Below, piece after piece: positions 25,527 to 34,299 of a stretch of 64,000 nucleotides of DNA. A program made the translations under genes and the position numbers. Source of the DNA: Variovorax paradoxus B4 (GTDB lineage Bacteria > Pseudomonadota > Gammaproteobacteria > Burkholderiales > Burkholderiaceae_C); contig NC_022234.1 of NCBI RefSeq assembly GCF_000463015.1, positions 124,001 through 188,000 of the forward strand, written 5' to 3'. The stretch's first letter is position 1. Every line of letters begins with the position of its first letter. The notes below the pieces were generated by a model that saw only the letters and a list, made by a program, of their open reading frames with translations, was not told the origin of the DNA and made no database searches.

Positions 25527-25934
25527 TCAGCCGCGCCCCTGGATCATCTTCCACCCGTTCCCCGATGGATCGCGAAAGCCCGCGTCCACGGTGCCGTAGC
25601 GATCCACCGGCTCCTGCGTGAACTCCACTCCCAGCGCAAGCAACCGGGCGTAGGCGGCGCGGCAGTCGTCGACCGTCAGAACGAGCGGCGGCATCGCGCC
25701 CTTGGCCACGATGGCGCGCACGGCCTGCGCCGTGGCCGCATCGAGCACCGGCGGCCCGGGCGTGAACAGGCCGAGCTGGAACGACGGCTGGTCCGGGTGC
25801 TGCACCGTGAGCCAGCGGTAGTCCCCGTTTCCCACGTCCGTGTGGACGCGGAAACCGAGCTTCTCGACATAAAACGCAAGCGCTTCGTCTTGGTCGTGCA
25901 CGTACAGACCGACGACTTCAATGCCCTGATTCAT
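25527..25934 (-). CDS. VOC-family (glyoxalase-like) protein
   Basis: 135 residues with the paired beta-alpha-beta-beta-beta units of the vicinal oxygen chelate fold: GIEVVGLYVHDQDEALAFYVEKLGF at the start, and the second unit ending in DPSGNGWKM. The start at 25934 has AGGAGAT upstream and overlaps the stop of the AraC-type gene by four bases, so the two are cotranscribed and translated together. The family includes glyoxalases, resistance proteins and dioxygenases; no specific role can be given. Confidence 0.85.
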   Translation of the reverse strand: MNQGIEVVGLYVHDQDEALAFYVEKLGFRVHTDVGNGDYRWLTVQHPDQPSFQLGLFTPGPPVLDAATAQAVRAIVAKGAMPPLVLTVDDCRAAYARLLALGVEFTQEPVDRYGTVDAGFRDPSGNGWKMIQGRG

Positions 25935-26425
25935 GGGATCTCCTGTTGTTGTTCGGGCCCGTTTGTACCGTCTGCCGCCAGGCGCCGCTTCTCCGAAACT
26001 GCGATCGTGAGGCCGGGCCGATGCGCGGCGCTGACGATGCAGACGGGTACGCGGCCGAGCTCGTGCGGCGTCGCTTTCGCGCGCGAGCGGACCGCGCTCG
26101 GGCTGTCGCCCGTGATGTCGCGGAAAGTGCGCCCGAAGGTGCCCAGGCTGGCCCACCCCGTCTCGAAGGCGATGTCGGTGATGGGCAGATCGCTGTCGCG
26201 CAGCAGTGCCATCGCCCGTTCGATGCGCCGCGTGAGCAGGTACCGATGCGGCGGGATGCCGAAGGCCTGTTTGAACGATCGCGCGAAGTGGGCCTCCGAC
26301 ACGCCGCTCACCTGCGCCAGCCGCCCGACGGGCCACTCCTCGTGCGATGCGGCGTCCATCCGGTCTTTGGCGCGCAGCAGCCGCCGCAGCAGCGAGGGAT
26401 CCTGATTGATCGAGTGGATGGCCAT
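25931..26425 (-). CDS. AraC-family transcriptional regulator, short form
   Basis: 164 residues. The AraC double HTH occupies residues 12-110: RLAQVSGVSEAHFARSFKQA is the first helix-turn-helix, and ITDIAFETGWASLGTFGRTF the second. Unusually the DNA-binding domain is N-terminal, and only about 50 residues follow, too few for a cupin sensor. It probably regulates itself and the overlapping VOC gene. Confidence 0.87.
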   Translation of the reverse strand: MAIHSINQDPSLLRRLLRAKDRMDAASHEEWPVGRLAQVSGVSEAHFARSFKQAFGIPPHRYLLTRRIERAMALLRDSDLPITDIAFETGWASLGTFGRTFRDITGDSPSAVRSRAKATPHELGRVPVCIVSAAHRPGLTIAVSEKRRLAADGTNGPEQQQEIP

Positions 26426-26523
26426 CGCAAAATTATCGGGGACGCGCCGTGCAGCGGCCGGAGGCGCTATCCTGCCGGGGATCGTAACAGGCGTTCGTAT
26501 CTGTCCAATTCAGGAGACCCAAG

Positions 26524-27003
26524 ATGATCAGCAAGAACACGATTTGTCTTTGGTATGACGGCACCGCCTTGGATGCCGCCAAGTTCTACGCCGAGACCTT
26601 CCCGGACAGCGCGGTGGGCGCCGTCCATCGCGCGCCCGGCGACTATCCCTCGGGGAAAGAGGGCGATGTCCTGACGGTCGAGTTCACGGTGATGGGCATT
26701 CCTTGTCTCGGCCTGAACGGAGGCCCGGCGTTCAGGCACGACGAGGCTTTCTCGTTCCAGGTCGCGACCGACGACCAGGCCGAAACGGACCGCTTGTGGA
26801 ATGCGATTGTCGATAACGGCGGCCAGGAAAGCGCGTGCGGCTGGTGCAAGGACAAGTGGGGACTGTCGTGGCAGATCACACCACGCGCCCTGACGGCCGC
26901 GATCACCGATCCCGATCGAGCGGTCGCGAAGCGCGCGTTCGAAGCCATGATGGAGATGAGAAGGATCGACATCGCTGCGATCGATGCGGCTCGGCGCGGC
27001 TGA
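26524..27003 (+). CDS. VOC-family protein of the PhnB / 3-demethylubiquinone methyltransferase-like type
   Basis: 159 residues. The opening KNTICLWYDGTALDAAKFYAETFPDS and the internal WCKDKWGLSWQITP are hallmarks of the PhnB-like group, often mislabelled '3-demethylubiquinone-9 3-methyltransferase'. It is a small cytoplasmic VOC protein with no proven reaction. ATG 26524 follows CAGGAGA. Divergent from the AraC/VOC pair, it may be part of the same small regulon. Confidence 0.88.
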   Translation: MISKNTICLWYDGTALDAAKFYAETFPDSAVGAVHRAPGDYPSGKEGDVLTVEFTVMGIPCLGLNGGPAFRHDEAFSFQVATDDQAETDRLWNAIVDNGGQESACGWCKDKWGLSWQITPRALTAAITDPDRAVAKRAFEAMMEMRRIDIAAIDAARRG

Positions 27004-27102
27004 GGAGGCGGCCAGAACCGGACCTTCACCGTGCGGTCAAATCCAGTCCTGTGAGGCCCTGGACTAACGAGCAAGGTTTCCTTTTCTAGCAAGGGAAGTG
27101 CT

Positions 27103-27531
27103 ATGGATTTCGCGTCGCTGCTGGGGCGGCAGTTGAAGGACGACGAGGTTGTCGAAGTGTTGGAGGTGCAGGACATGCAAGTCGTCTACGACTTCGACCG
27201 AACACACGAGAACCTGGAGGATGTTTATTGGGCTGCAGCACAAGCGTCCGGTTTTCAACTCCGATTCGACCAAAACCAGAAACTAGACGTTGTGTTTCTC
27301 TATATCGCGGCCAGCGAGGGTTTTAGGCCTATCGCGCGTGACGAAGCGGGCGTCCCCTTATATGAGAGCTTCGATGAGGCGAAGCAGGGCTTCACGCGGG
27401 AGGGAATTTCTTTCAGGGAAAGCCCTGGGGAGAAGTGGTGGGTCAAAGGCGATTTTGGGTCCAACACACGGCACTACGAGTTTCGGGACGACGCGCTGTT
27501 TCGTGTCACGTTGAGCACGCAAGCGGCATAG
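27103..27531 (+). CDS. Uncharacterised small protein, possible immunity-type protein
   Basis: 142 residues, acidic, with no signal or membrane segment. I do not recognise it. The C-terminal half (a run of short strands with KWWVKGDFGSNTRHYEFRD and a final FRVTLS) resembles the beta-rich layout of polymorphic-toxin immunity proteins, but that is only a resemblance. ATG 27103 follows GGGAAG. Its base composition is visibly lower in GC than its neighbours, and it lies beside a truncated gene and an insertion sequence, so it was probably acquired. Confidence 0.55.
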   Translation: MDFASLLGRQLKDDEVVEVLEVQDMQVVYDFDRTHENLEDVYWAAAQASGFQLRFDQNQKLDVVFLYIAASEGFRPIARDEAGVPLYESFDEAKQGFTREGISFRESPGEKWWVKGDFGSNTRHYEFRDDALFRVTLSTQAA

Positions 27532-27643
27532 GCTGCGCCAATGGCGATGTCTCGATTGGCGTCTGCCAGGGTGCGCATTTCACGAAGACCTTTTCCACTT
27601 CATCCATTTCGCTCAACGGTCTGGCGGTTGTGAGTTCGAGGTC

Positions 27644-27949
27644 ATGGTCTTTCCTGGGACCCCATTGCTCGGTTCGGAGCAGTGGACCGACTTTCCAGAC
27701 TTCGTAGGCATCCCCACGGAGCAGGCGGCCGGCCTCAATGCGAAGCTGGGGGGGGTGGGAGGCGGAGCATCTCGCTTCTCATCTCGAGACCGCAACGCAC
27801 TTGATGCCGCGCTCTCTCGGGCGGTTCTGCCTGCATTGAACAGGCACGCACTTCCCTACTTGGCCAAGTTCCAATCAGTCAAAGACATGTTCCGGCGCTG
27901 GAACACCCCCAATGGGCGACCCTGCTCGTCGGTCTGCCGCAGGCGGTGA
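27644..27949 (+). pseudogene. Gene remnant next to the insertion sequence
   Basis: From ATG 27644 a 101-residue frame runs to 27949. The same frame is open upstream to 27515 and reads coding-like sequence (FEVMVFPGTPLLGSEQWTDF is the junction around the ATG), so the real gene probably began further upstream and has lost its start. The last 15 or so residues look random, suggesting the 3' end is also replaced. I do not recognise the family. The stretch 27950-28040 up to the IS end holds nothing recognisable. Confidence 0.4.
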
Positions 27950-28040
27950 AACAACACGACGGCGATTGAGCGTCGGCTTTGGAGAAAGCCGAATGTCGCC
28001 TTCGGGCCCGAAGCTCAGATGAGCGCGACAGGCTACAGTC

Positions 28041-28060
28041 GGCCGAGGCTGTGTGGAAAC
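28041..28060. repeat. Left terminal inverted repeat of the IS1182-family element
   Basis: GGCCGAGGCTGTGTGGAAAC. It matches the reverse complement of the right end (29713-29732) at 18 of 20 positions. Confidence 0.8.
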
Positions 28061-28204
28061 GCCCTCGTCGCGCCAGTATGCCGAACTCTCGTGCTGTTGA
28101 TGCCTTGTGGGCCTCGATGGACAGCCAGTAGGCGGGCTGTCGAGAATGACTGCGTTTGATGTGCGCTGAAGCACCGCATGTCGGTAAGGCTGCATTTGAG
28201 AGGC

Positions 28205-29653
28205 TCACGCCCCCACCAGCTGCATCGCCTTCATCGTCTTCGCGATCCCCAGGATTCGCATCACCCGCTTGAGGTTATGTGCCAGCACGTGCAGGCTCAT
28301 CTCGGTGCTGACGTGCGCCAGCGTCTTCGTCAGGAAGTGGGTGGACCCCATCCAGTGTTTCAGCGTACCGAACACGTGCTCCACAGTGCGTCGTCGCAAG
28401 GTCATGGCGTCAAGTTTCCTGTCCAGCCGCCGCTGGACGCGCTCCAGAACCTCTTCGTGTTCCCATCGACGGATGCGCCGGTAGTCGCTGGTCGTGCACT
28501 CATCTTTCATGGAGCAACGAGGGCAAGCGCTGGTCCAGTAGACGCGTGCGTTGAGGCCATTCCCCTCTATCGTGTTGAACCGATAGATGGCGCGCTCGCC
28601 TGCTGGACACTGGTACTGGTCATCCTTGGCGATGTAGATGAAGTCGCTCTTGTCGAAGCGCCCCTGGGCCTTGGCGCCCGAGGTCATCGGCTTGGGCACG
28701 AAGGTTGTGATGCCAACGTCTTCACAGGCCTTGAGCTCAGTGCCGTTGAAGTACCCGCGGTCAGCGAAGACGCGCAGCCTGCTTTTACCCATCGCCTCGC
28801 GCGCGGCCTGCGCCATCTTGCTCAGTTGGGCTCGGTCATTGCCGATGTTCGTTACCTCGTGGGCCATGATCAGATGGTGCTTGGCATCGACGGCCGCCTG
28901 CACGTTGTAGCCCACCAGGCCCGAGCCCTTGGCCTGCGAATTCATCGAGCGTGAATCGGGATCGGTGGTGGAGCGCTGGCCGTCGGGCTCGTGCTTCAGT
29001 TGCTCCTTGGTCTCGTCGAGCTGGCGCATCTGTTCGCGCAACCTCTTGATCTTGTCCTGCAGCCGCTCGGTCTTGGCCTCGACCTCCGCGGGCTGCGTGC
29101 GGTCGGCGGTTTCCAGCGCGTCGAGGTAGCGTTGAATGCTCTGCTCGATCTGCCGCTGGCGCGCATCGATCTTGGCCGGCGTGACGTTGCGATCCCGGCT
29201 GTTGACCGCCTTGAACTTGCTGCCATCGATGGCCACGATGGCCTGCGTGAACAGCTTGAGCTCCCGGCACATGCCCACGAAGCGTTTGCAGACGTTGCGG
29301 ATACCCGCGCCGTTGTCGTGACGGAAGTCGGCAATGGTCTTGAAGTCCGGCGCCAGCCTGCCGGTGAGCCACATCAACTCGACGTTGCGCTGGGCCTCGC
29401 GCTCCAGACGCCGGCTGGACTGGATGCGGTTCAGGTAGCCGTAGATGTAGAGCTTGAGCAGCACCGCCGGGTGGTACGCAGGCCGACCGGTGGCAGCGGG
29501 GTCTGCGCCTTTGAAGCCGAGTGCCTGAAGATCCAGTTCCTCGACGAAGGCGTCGACCACTCGCACCGGGTTGTCTTCGCCGATATAGTCATCAAGACAT
29601 TCCGGCAACAACGCGACCTGCTGTCGGTCTTCGCCTTCGATGAATCGCTTCAT
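28205..29653 (-). CDS. IS1182-family transposase
   Basis: 482 residues, full length and uninterrupted. N-terminal DUF772-type region (PAVLLKLYIYGYLNRIQSSR ... DFKTIADFRHDNG), then the DDE catalytic region with IVAIDGSKFKAVNSRD (first Asp), RVFADRGYFNGTEL (second Asp) and RRRTVEHVFGTLKHWMG (Glu). A coiled linker of about 60 residues and a C-terminal Cys-x-x-C motif (CPRCSMKDEC) are typical. It should be active unless silenced. Confidence 0.95.
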   Translation of the reverse strand: MKRFIEGEDRQQVALLPECLDDYIGEDNPVRVVDAFVEELDLQALGFKGADPAATGRPAYHPAVLLKLYIYGYLNRIQSSRRLEREAQRNVELMWLTGRLAPDFKTIADFRHDNGAGIRNVCKRFVGMCRELKLFTQAIVAIDGSKFKAVNSRDRNVTPAKIDARQRQIEQSIQRYLDALETADRTQPAEVEAKTERLQDKIKRLREQMRQLDETKEQLKHEPDGQRSTTDPDSRSMNSQAKGSGLVGYNVQAAVDAKHHLIMAHEVTNIGNDRAQLSKMAQAAREAMGKSRLRVFADRGYFNGTELKACEDVGITTFVPKPMTSGAKAQGRFDKSDFIYIAKDDQYQCPAGERAIYRFNTIEGNGLNARVYWTSACPRCSMKDECTTSDYRRIRRWEHEEVLERVQRRLDRKLDAMTLRRRTVEHVFGTLKHWMGSTHFLTKTLAHVSTEMSLHVLAHNLKRVMRILGIAKTMKAMQLVGA

Positions 29654-29712
29654 GCGCCACCTCGCTCTGACGGGTCGGCAGATTTTATTTGGAGCGAAGC
29701 GATCAACGAAGT

Positions 29713-29732
29713 GTTTTCACACAACCTCGGCC
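29713..29732. repeat. Right terminal inverted repeat of the IS1182-family element
   Basis: GTTTTCACACAACCTCGGCC, the inverted copy of 28041-28060 with two mismatches. It lies 59 bases upstream of the transposase start. Confidence 0.8.
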
Positions 29733-29749
29733 GGGTGCTGCCTTCACAT

Positions 29750-30016
29750 TCACAACGAGCGGGCATACATCCAAAGCATCACCGCTGCCGCAAGCCGGCC
29801 CACATATCTGTCGACGAAGGCCGCAAGCACGAGGTACGCCATCATTGTGCAGGAGACGACTGCGCCCATTGGTGATGTGAACCACTTTGAGAACAGTAGC
29901 AACGCCAAGCCTGCCGCCGATAGCAATGCCGGAGGCCACTATGGCGACTCTCGCAATGCCCACAGTGCAACTGCCGAGAGGGGTGCGATCGGGCCACGCG
30001 TCCCGAATCCCCATAG
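29750..30016 (-). pseudogene. Decayed small membrane-protein gene
   Basis: On the minus strand one frame reads strongly hydrophobic sequence: about 25 residues (APLSAVALWALRESP), a TAG stop at 29941-29939, then 62 residues with further membrane-like segments (ALLSAAGLALLLFSKW and MAYLVLAAFVDRYVG) ending in TGA at 29752-29750. This looks like a small inner-membrane protein split by a nonsense mutation and lacking a recognisable start. It abuts the right end of the insertion sequence. The family is uncertain. Confidence 0.45.
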
Positions 30017-30071
30017 GCCCGTAGCCTTCCCAGTCCGCCGCAGAGCATTTCGCGGTTTCCTCCTTAGAGGC

Positions 30072-30142
30072 TTGTCCAACACCTGCCCTCAGGCCGTTGT
30101 CGTGCGCGGGCTCGTGGTGTTGCACGGGCAGGTGTCGGACAA
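30072..30142. repeat. Long imperfect inverted repeat, attC-like or transposon remnant
   Basis: TTGTCCAACACCTGCCC (30072-30088) pairs with GGGCAGGTGTCGGACAA (30126-30142): 17-bp arms with one mismatch, enclosing 37 bases with an inner CGTGC/GCACG pairing. Read on the minus strand the ends are GTCCGAC and GTTGGAC, which approximate the R'' and R' boxes of an integron attC site (one mismatch to RYYYAAC, exact to GTTRRRY). The continuous pairing between the boxes is not typical of attC, so a MITE or IS end is as likely. No integrase is present. Confidence 0.45.
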
Positions 30143-30193
30143 CCCTTAACCATAGCGGACCCCGACCGCCCCCTATGGCGGACATCGCAAGAG

Positions 30194-30676
30194 CTATACG
30201 CCGGACATCACCGTCACATCGCCAGTGCGCCACACGTTGTCCACGGTTGAACGTTGGATGACCCAGGTTCCCTCGTGCCGCACGAGTTCGACGTCGTAGC
30301 GGTTCTTCATGAGATAGTGGCGCGAGTGGTCCTTGCGTGGCACATGTTGCGCTTCAACCATCGCCTCCAGCTTTGCCGTATCCCCGTCGATGGTCACCCG
30401 CGGGTTGCTGACAGAGTGCGTGGTGTCTAGTTGAGCGAGCGATGTCAGGAGCGCGCTGACGATGGTCTCCCGTCCCGTGAGAACCGGATAGTCGAACCCT
30501 GCTCTTGCCGCCGCGAGCCTGAAGTCGGAGACCGAGTCCAGCGCCAACGACGCTGTCAGAAGTTCTTTGTCGCGGAGATCGATGCCGGCTGCGAATCGAT
30601 AGAGCGCTTCCGCCACGGCAACCTTGTCCGCGACGTCCCCTACGGTGCATTCTCGTTGGGTATTGTGATTGTTCAT
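30194..30676 (-). CDS. SnoaL-like (NTF2-fold) protein
   Basis: 160 residues. The N-terminal ADKVAVAEALYRFAAGIDLRD is the 'I-x-x-L-x-x-x-Y-x-x-x-x-D-x-x-D' pattern of SnoaL_4/NTF2-like proteins, and the later HYLMKNRYDVELVRHEGTWV is the final sheet. It is cytoplasmic. The fold includes scytalone-dehydratase-type isomerases, but the substrate is unknown. The 148 bases upstream to the next gene hold nothing clear. GC is modest, in keeping with the accessory region. Confidence 0.8.
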   Translation of the reverse strand: MNNHNTQRECTVGDVADKVAVAEALYRFAAGIDLRDKELLTASLALDSVSDFRLAAARAGFDYPVLTGRETIVSALLTSLAQLDTTHSVSNPRVTIDGDTAKLEAMVEAQHVPRKDHSRHYLMKNRYDVELVRHEGTWVIQRSTVDNVWRTGDVTVMSGV

Positions 30677-30824
30677 GTCGAACTCCTTGAAGTTTGTGTT
30701 TTCCAGAATTGACCCGAGTAAGTCTCCTCAGGTCGCCGCGACGCTGTTGCCCGCGGAGATGGAGTGATGTCACGCCGCGTGCAAGGCGAAACGTAGTCGG
30801 TTCGGCGGCCTAGGGTCGGGGCCT

Positions 30825-31817
30825 TCATGTTGGAACGTCCGTGATGCGAGTGTCGGCGATGGTCACCGCAAAGCCCGCCCCGAAGTGCCTCGCCGGCACT
30901 TGGAAACCCGGTCGTACGTCGCCGAGCAGCATGCGCCGTGCCGCCTCAGCCGCAGCCATGGGTGTGAACGAGTACCCGTTCACCGTGTCGAGCAGCGAAC
31001 TCACCGACTCGCCGTCGACACCGGTAACGACCACCGATGCTTGGTAGCGGTTGGCGTCGCGCTGTTCGGCGCTGGGACCGTCAGGCAGGGTGGAATGGTC
31101 GGCTGTGGGGAAGGCAGCGCCGGACACGTGCACGAAAGTCTCGATGTTTGGTGTGCCACTGGCGCGCCAGATCGTCACCAGGTCGGGCAAGGTCACCGGG
31201 AAGCAATCGACCATTCCCTTGCCGAAGTCGAATTGCCGGATGTCCCGCGGATCGCGCGGCACCAGCACTCCGTCGACCCGCGCCAGGCATTCGGGGGTGA
31301 GGTTCTGCGCGGCGCTGGTCGCAGAGCCGCGCGACATGCTGCCCGATACATGCAGCGCGATGCTCACCTTGCCCGGCCTCGTCACACGCTTCATGGCGTG
31401 TTCCGCCAGACAGCCCAGCATCGCCACGCTGCCCCCACCACCGGGCACGAGCATCACCCCTGCGAGAACGGCCTCTTCATGGAGTGCCTCGGCCAACCGG
31501 TAGCTGTCCATCTCGGCGGCGATGTCGAGGTAATGGGCGCCGCAGCGAATCGCGCCTCGCATCAGCGGCTCTGCTGTGCGCATGAAGGGGCCTGCGCAAT
31601 TCAGGAGCACGTTCACGCCCGCCAGCCGAGCAGCCACGGTTGCCGCGTCGTCGAGCGGGAACACGCGGTAAGGCAAGCCCGACTCCGAGGCGAGTTTGGC
31701 AAGAACCTGTTCCTCGCGTCCGGCGAGGATCGTCTCGAGGCCGAGCGCCTTCGCCTGCGCCACCGCCATGCGCCCGTTGTAGCCCGCAGCGCCGTAGATC
31801 ATGAGCGTGTTCGTCAT
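30825..31817 (-). CDS. Saccharopine dehydrogenase-like NADP-binding protein
   Basis: 330 residues. The N-terminal Rossmann fold opens NTLMIYGAAGYNGRMAVAQA, the G-x-x-G-x-x-G motif of saccharopine-dehydrogenase-like 'enoyl reductase' proteins, followed by NCAGPFMRTAEPLMRGAIRC. Relatives reduce or rearrange small or polyketide substrates, and this one has no lysine-pathway context. Its start overlaps the VOC stop by four bases, and the VOC and SDR genes lie immediately upstream, so the three form an operon divergent from an AraC-type regulator. Confidence 0.85.
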   Translation of the reverse strand: MTNTLMIYGAAGYNGRMAVAQAKALGLETILAGREEQVLAKLASESGLPYRVFPLDDAATVAARLAGVNVLLNCAGPFMRTAEPLMRGAIRCGAHYLDIAAEMDSYRLAEALHEEAVLAGVMLVPGGGGSVAMLGCLAEHAMKRVTRPGKVSIALHVSGSMSRGSATSAAQNLTPECLARVDGVLVPRDPRDIRQFDFGKGMVDCFPVTLPDLVTIWRASGTPNIETFVHVSGAAFPTADHSTLPDGPSAEQRDANRYQASVVVTGVDGESVSSLLDTVNGYSFTPMAAAEAARRMLLGDVRPGFQVPARHFGAGFAVTIADTRITDVPT

Positions 31818-32215
31818 GCGTGGTGCTGCCAGCTCTTGTAGACGAACTCGAGGCTGTAGCCGTCGAGGTCCAGCACATTGGCGGCGTAGTAGCGTGGGTC
31901 GTAGTGCAGGCGGGCCGCTGGGGCACCGTTGTCCGTCGCTCCGGCGGCCATTGCGGCCGCGTACGCCGCATCGACAGCGTCCTTGCTGGATGCCACGAAG
32001 CCGACGTGCGTCGAGCTCCCGTCGGACCTACCTTCGCGCAGCCAGAAGAACATTCGGCCGTCGGCGCCGAATCCCTTGAGGTCGGGATGTCCGGGTGGTC
32101 CTTGCCTGCCGTCGTAGTCCAGACGATTGACGATGCCCAGCGGCGACAAGGCGGCTGTGTAGAACACGACGGAGCGGGCGACGTCCCGCACGGACAGAAA
32201 TACGTGGTCGAGCAT
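31814..32215 (-). CDS. VOC-family protein
   Basis: 133 residues: MLDHVFLSVRDVARSVVFYT is the first VOC module, and ANVLDLDGYSLEFVYKSW the second with the usual terminal metal-ligand Glu. Members of this subgroup resemble glyoxalase/lactoylglutathione-lyase-like proteins. It is translationally coupled to the downstream saccharopine-dehydrogenase-like gene and lies 15 bases after the SDR gene. Confidence 0.85.
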   Translation of the reverse strand: MLDHVFLSVRDVARSVVFYTAALSPLGIVNRLDYDGRQGPPGHPDLKGFGADGRMFFWLREGRSDGSSTHVGFVASSKDAVDAAYAAAMAAGATDNGAPAARLHYDPRYYAANVLDLDGYSLEFVYKSWQHHA

Positions 32216-32230
32216 GGCGGCGTCCTTCGC

Positions 32231-32983
32231 TCAGATGTTGTAGCCGCCGGCCACTTCGATGTTCTGCGCGTTGACCCAGCCGCTGTCGGCGGACAGCAGG
32301 TTGACCACGACACGGCTGACATCCTCGGGCTCGCCGATCCGGCCGAGCGCGGTCTGCCCCGCGAGCATCGCCACCCACTCCGGGTTCTGGTCCAGCGCCT
32401 CGCTGGTCATGTCGGTGCGGATCGGGCCTGGCGCGACCGAGTTCGCACGGATGCGACGCGGGGCGAATTCTTTGGCCATGTAGCGGGTCAGCACTTCGAG
32501 ACCTCCCTTGAACGAAGCGTACGGCGCCACGCCCGGGGTGGCCACACGGCTGGTCGCACTCGCCATGTTGACGATGCTCGCGCCGTCGGCCATCAATGGC
32601 AGAAGCGCCTGCGTGAGGAAGAACGGGCCCTTGAGATGGACGTTCAGCAATCCGTCGAATTCTGCTTCGGTGACTGTCTCGATCGGATTGAACAGGCCGT
32701 AGCCGGCGTTGTTGACGAGACCATCGAACCGGTCGCGGCCCCATGTCGCGCTGAGCGCTTTGGCTACATCGGCGCGAAAGGCCGCAAAGGTACCGACCTT
32801 GCTCACGTCCAGTCCGATGGCCACGGCCTTGCCGCCTTCGGCCTCGACGGCGCGCACGATCTTGTCGGCGCCCGAGGGATTGCTGTTGTAGGTGAGGATG
32901 ACGCCCATGCCGTGCTGGGCGGCCTGGACTGCGGTGCTGGCGCCGATGCCTCGACTGGCGCCGGTGATGATGACGATGCCCAT
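32231..32983 (-). CDS. Short-chain dehydrogenase/reductase (classical SDR)
   Basis: 250 residues. Cofactor motif TGASRGIG at residues 7-14, NNAG near 90, catalytic Ser in MASATSR and Tyr-x-x-x-Lys in YASFKGG, and the PGPIRTDM loop. It is an NAD(P)(H)-dependent oxidoreductase of 3-oxoacyl-reductase type; the substrate is not determinable. First gene of a three-gene set divergent from the AraC regulator, which presumably controls it. Confidence 0.9.
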   Translation of the reverse strand: MGIVIITGASRGIGASTAVQAAQHGMGVILTYNSNPSGADKIVRAVEAEGGKAVAIGLDVSKVGTFAAFRADVAKALSATWGRDRFDGLVNNAGYGLFNPIETVTEAEFDGLLNVHLKGPFFLTQALLPLMADGASIVNMASATSRVATPGVAPYASFKGGLEVLTRYMAKEFAPRRIRANSVAPGPIRTDMTSEALDQNPEWVAMLAGQTALGRIGEPEDVSRVVVNLLSADSGWVNAQNIEVAGGYNI

Positions 32984-33119
32984 GTGTTTCTCCGTTGAGT
33001 TCGCGATGGATGGACGTTAGGGCGCAGGGCGCATCCGGGCCTGCCTTTTCCGACCTCGAACCTGCCTGATCCTGCTTTTCGTCTTGCGGGTCACGCGAAA
33101 ATCCGGTCTGATCGACCGC

Positions 33120-34004
33120 ATGAAAACTCAACTCGAAGAATTGCGCGCGCTGGCGTCCCGGGCAGAGAATCGGTTGACCGAAACGGGCATTCCCCGTGTT
33201 GCGATGGTCCAAGGCAAGATTCCGGAGCACGAGTTGAATGCCGTCTACGAGCCCATGGTCAACCTGATCCTGAGGGGCAGCAAGTCGATGGCGATCGGCG
33301 ACACGACATTGCACTACGACCCCGCCACTTACTTCGTCATGTCGGTCGGGCTGCCTGCGGCGGGTGTCGTCAACCCATCTGCGTCTGGAGAGCCGTACTT
33401 GGCGGTCGCGCTCCTGCTGGACTCTGCAGTGATCTCGACCCTGCTTTCCGACTTGCCTGAATCTGCCGACAGCGAGGCGCGGCCTGTCGGGTTCTCGGTC
33501 GCTGCGGTCACCAGCGAACTGATGGACGCGTGGGTGCGCATGCTTCGGCTCATGGAGCGGCCAGGGGACATTGCTGCGCTGGCGCCAGCGTACGAACGCG
33601 AGATCCTCTACCGGGTGCTCCAGGGGCCTCACGGGCGCATGCTGCGCGACATCGCTACACCGGATTCCGCCATGTCACGCGTCAATCTGGCGATCGAGCT
33701 GATTCGTCGCGACTTTGCAGAACCATTGCGCGTGGAATTCCTGGCCGACAAGGCTGCGATGAGCACCTCGGCATTCCATCGGCACTTCAAGGCCGTGACA
33801 TCTCTGAGCCCGCTGCAGTACCAGAAGCGGGTCCGGCTGCTGCAGGCGCGAACTCTGCTGATTTCGAAAGGCAGTAGCGTTACATCCGCCGCGCTCGAGG
33901 TTGGCTACGAAAGTGCCACGCAGTTCAGTCGCGAGTACGCCAGGGAGTTCGGGCTGCCTCCCGGGCGGGATTCATCGCGCTTGCAGACTGGTCTTCGCGG
34001 ATGA
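33120..34004 (+). CDS. AraC-family transcriptional regulator (AraC_N type)
   Basis: 294 residues from ATG 33120. N-terminal AraC_N sensor domain (residues 15-175; MVNLILRGSKSMAIGDTTLHYDPATYFVMS is the cupin-like part), then the double HTH from about 195: VEFLADKAAMSTSAFHRHFK and VTSAALEVGYESATQFSREY. It is divergent from the SDR/VOC/dehydrogenase set with 136 bases between. Related regulators respond to aldehydes or small aromatic effectors and activate adjacent oxidoreductases. Confidence 0.88.
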   Translation: MKTQLEELRALASRAENRLTETGIPRVAMVQGKIPEHELNAVYEPMVNLILRGSKSMAIGDTTLHYDPATYFVMSVGLPAAGVVNPSASGEPYLAVALLLDSAVISTLLSDLPESADSEARPVGFSVAAVTSELMDAWVRMLRLMERPGDIAALAPAYEREILYRVLQGPHGRMLRDIATPDSAMSRVNLAIELIRRDFAEPLRVEFLADKAAMSTSAFHRHFKAVTSLSPLQYQKRVRLLQARTLLISKGSSVTSAALEVGYESATQFSREYAREFGLPPGRDSSRLQTGLRG

Positions 34005-34299
34005 TTTCTACTCTCTCCAATGCTTGGACGGACTCAGCGCCGAAGGTCGGGGGGGGCAGCTGACCCTGGGCGGCCGAGTGGCACCCGGTCAGAACGGGCG
34101 CAATGAACACCGGCACGACGGCGTGGCGAATTAGTGTCTTCAGTCCGAGGGCCGGACGGCGGTCCCGCCGACGAAGCTGTGTAGGGCAACTTCGCCCCCC
34201 AGATATCGGGAGCGGATATCCCAGCTCGCTGTTGAGCGCGGACGCTCAGGGGCGTGATTTGGAGAGGCGTAGTGAATGTCCGCAGTGGACCGACAGCGA
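34005..34299. other. Non-coding stretch
   Basis: About 295 bases between the AraC gene and the thioesterase-like pseudogene. Only short, unconvincing reading frames are present; I see no promoter, hairpin or repeat that I would defend. Confidence 0.5.

Larger units (their letters stand above)
28041..29732. mobile_element. IS1182-family insertion sequence
   Basis: About 1.69 kb bounded by matching terminal inverted repeats at 28041-28060 and 29713-29732, enclosing a single intact transposase on the minus strand. Sequence similarity of the ends continues weakly for 10 more bases outward (to 28031 and 29742), so the true tips could lie there. I could not find a convincing target duplication. 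The element separates two gene remnants, consistent with insertion into, or decay of, an accessory region. Confidence 0.85.

Noticed and set aside
29640..30149. Plus-strand frame running out of the insertion sequence end
   Set aside because: It overlaps the transposase start and inverted repeat, and its translation is compositionally random; the hydrophobic minus-strand frame is more convincing.
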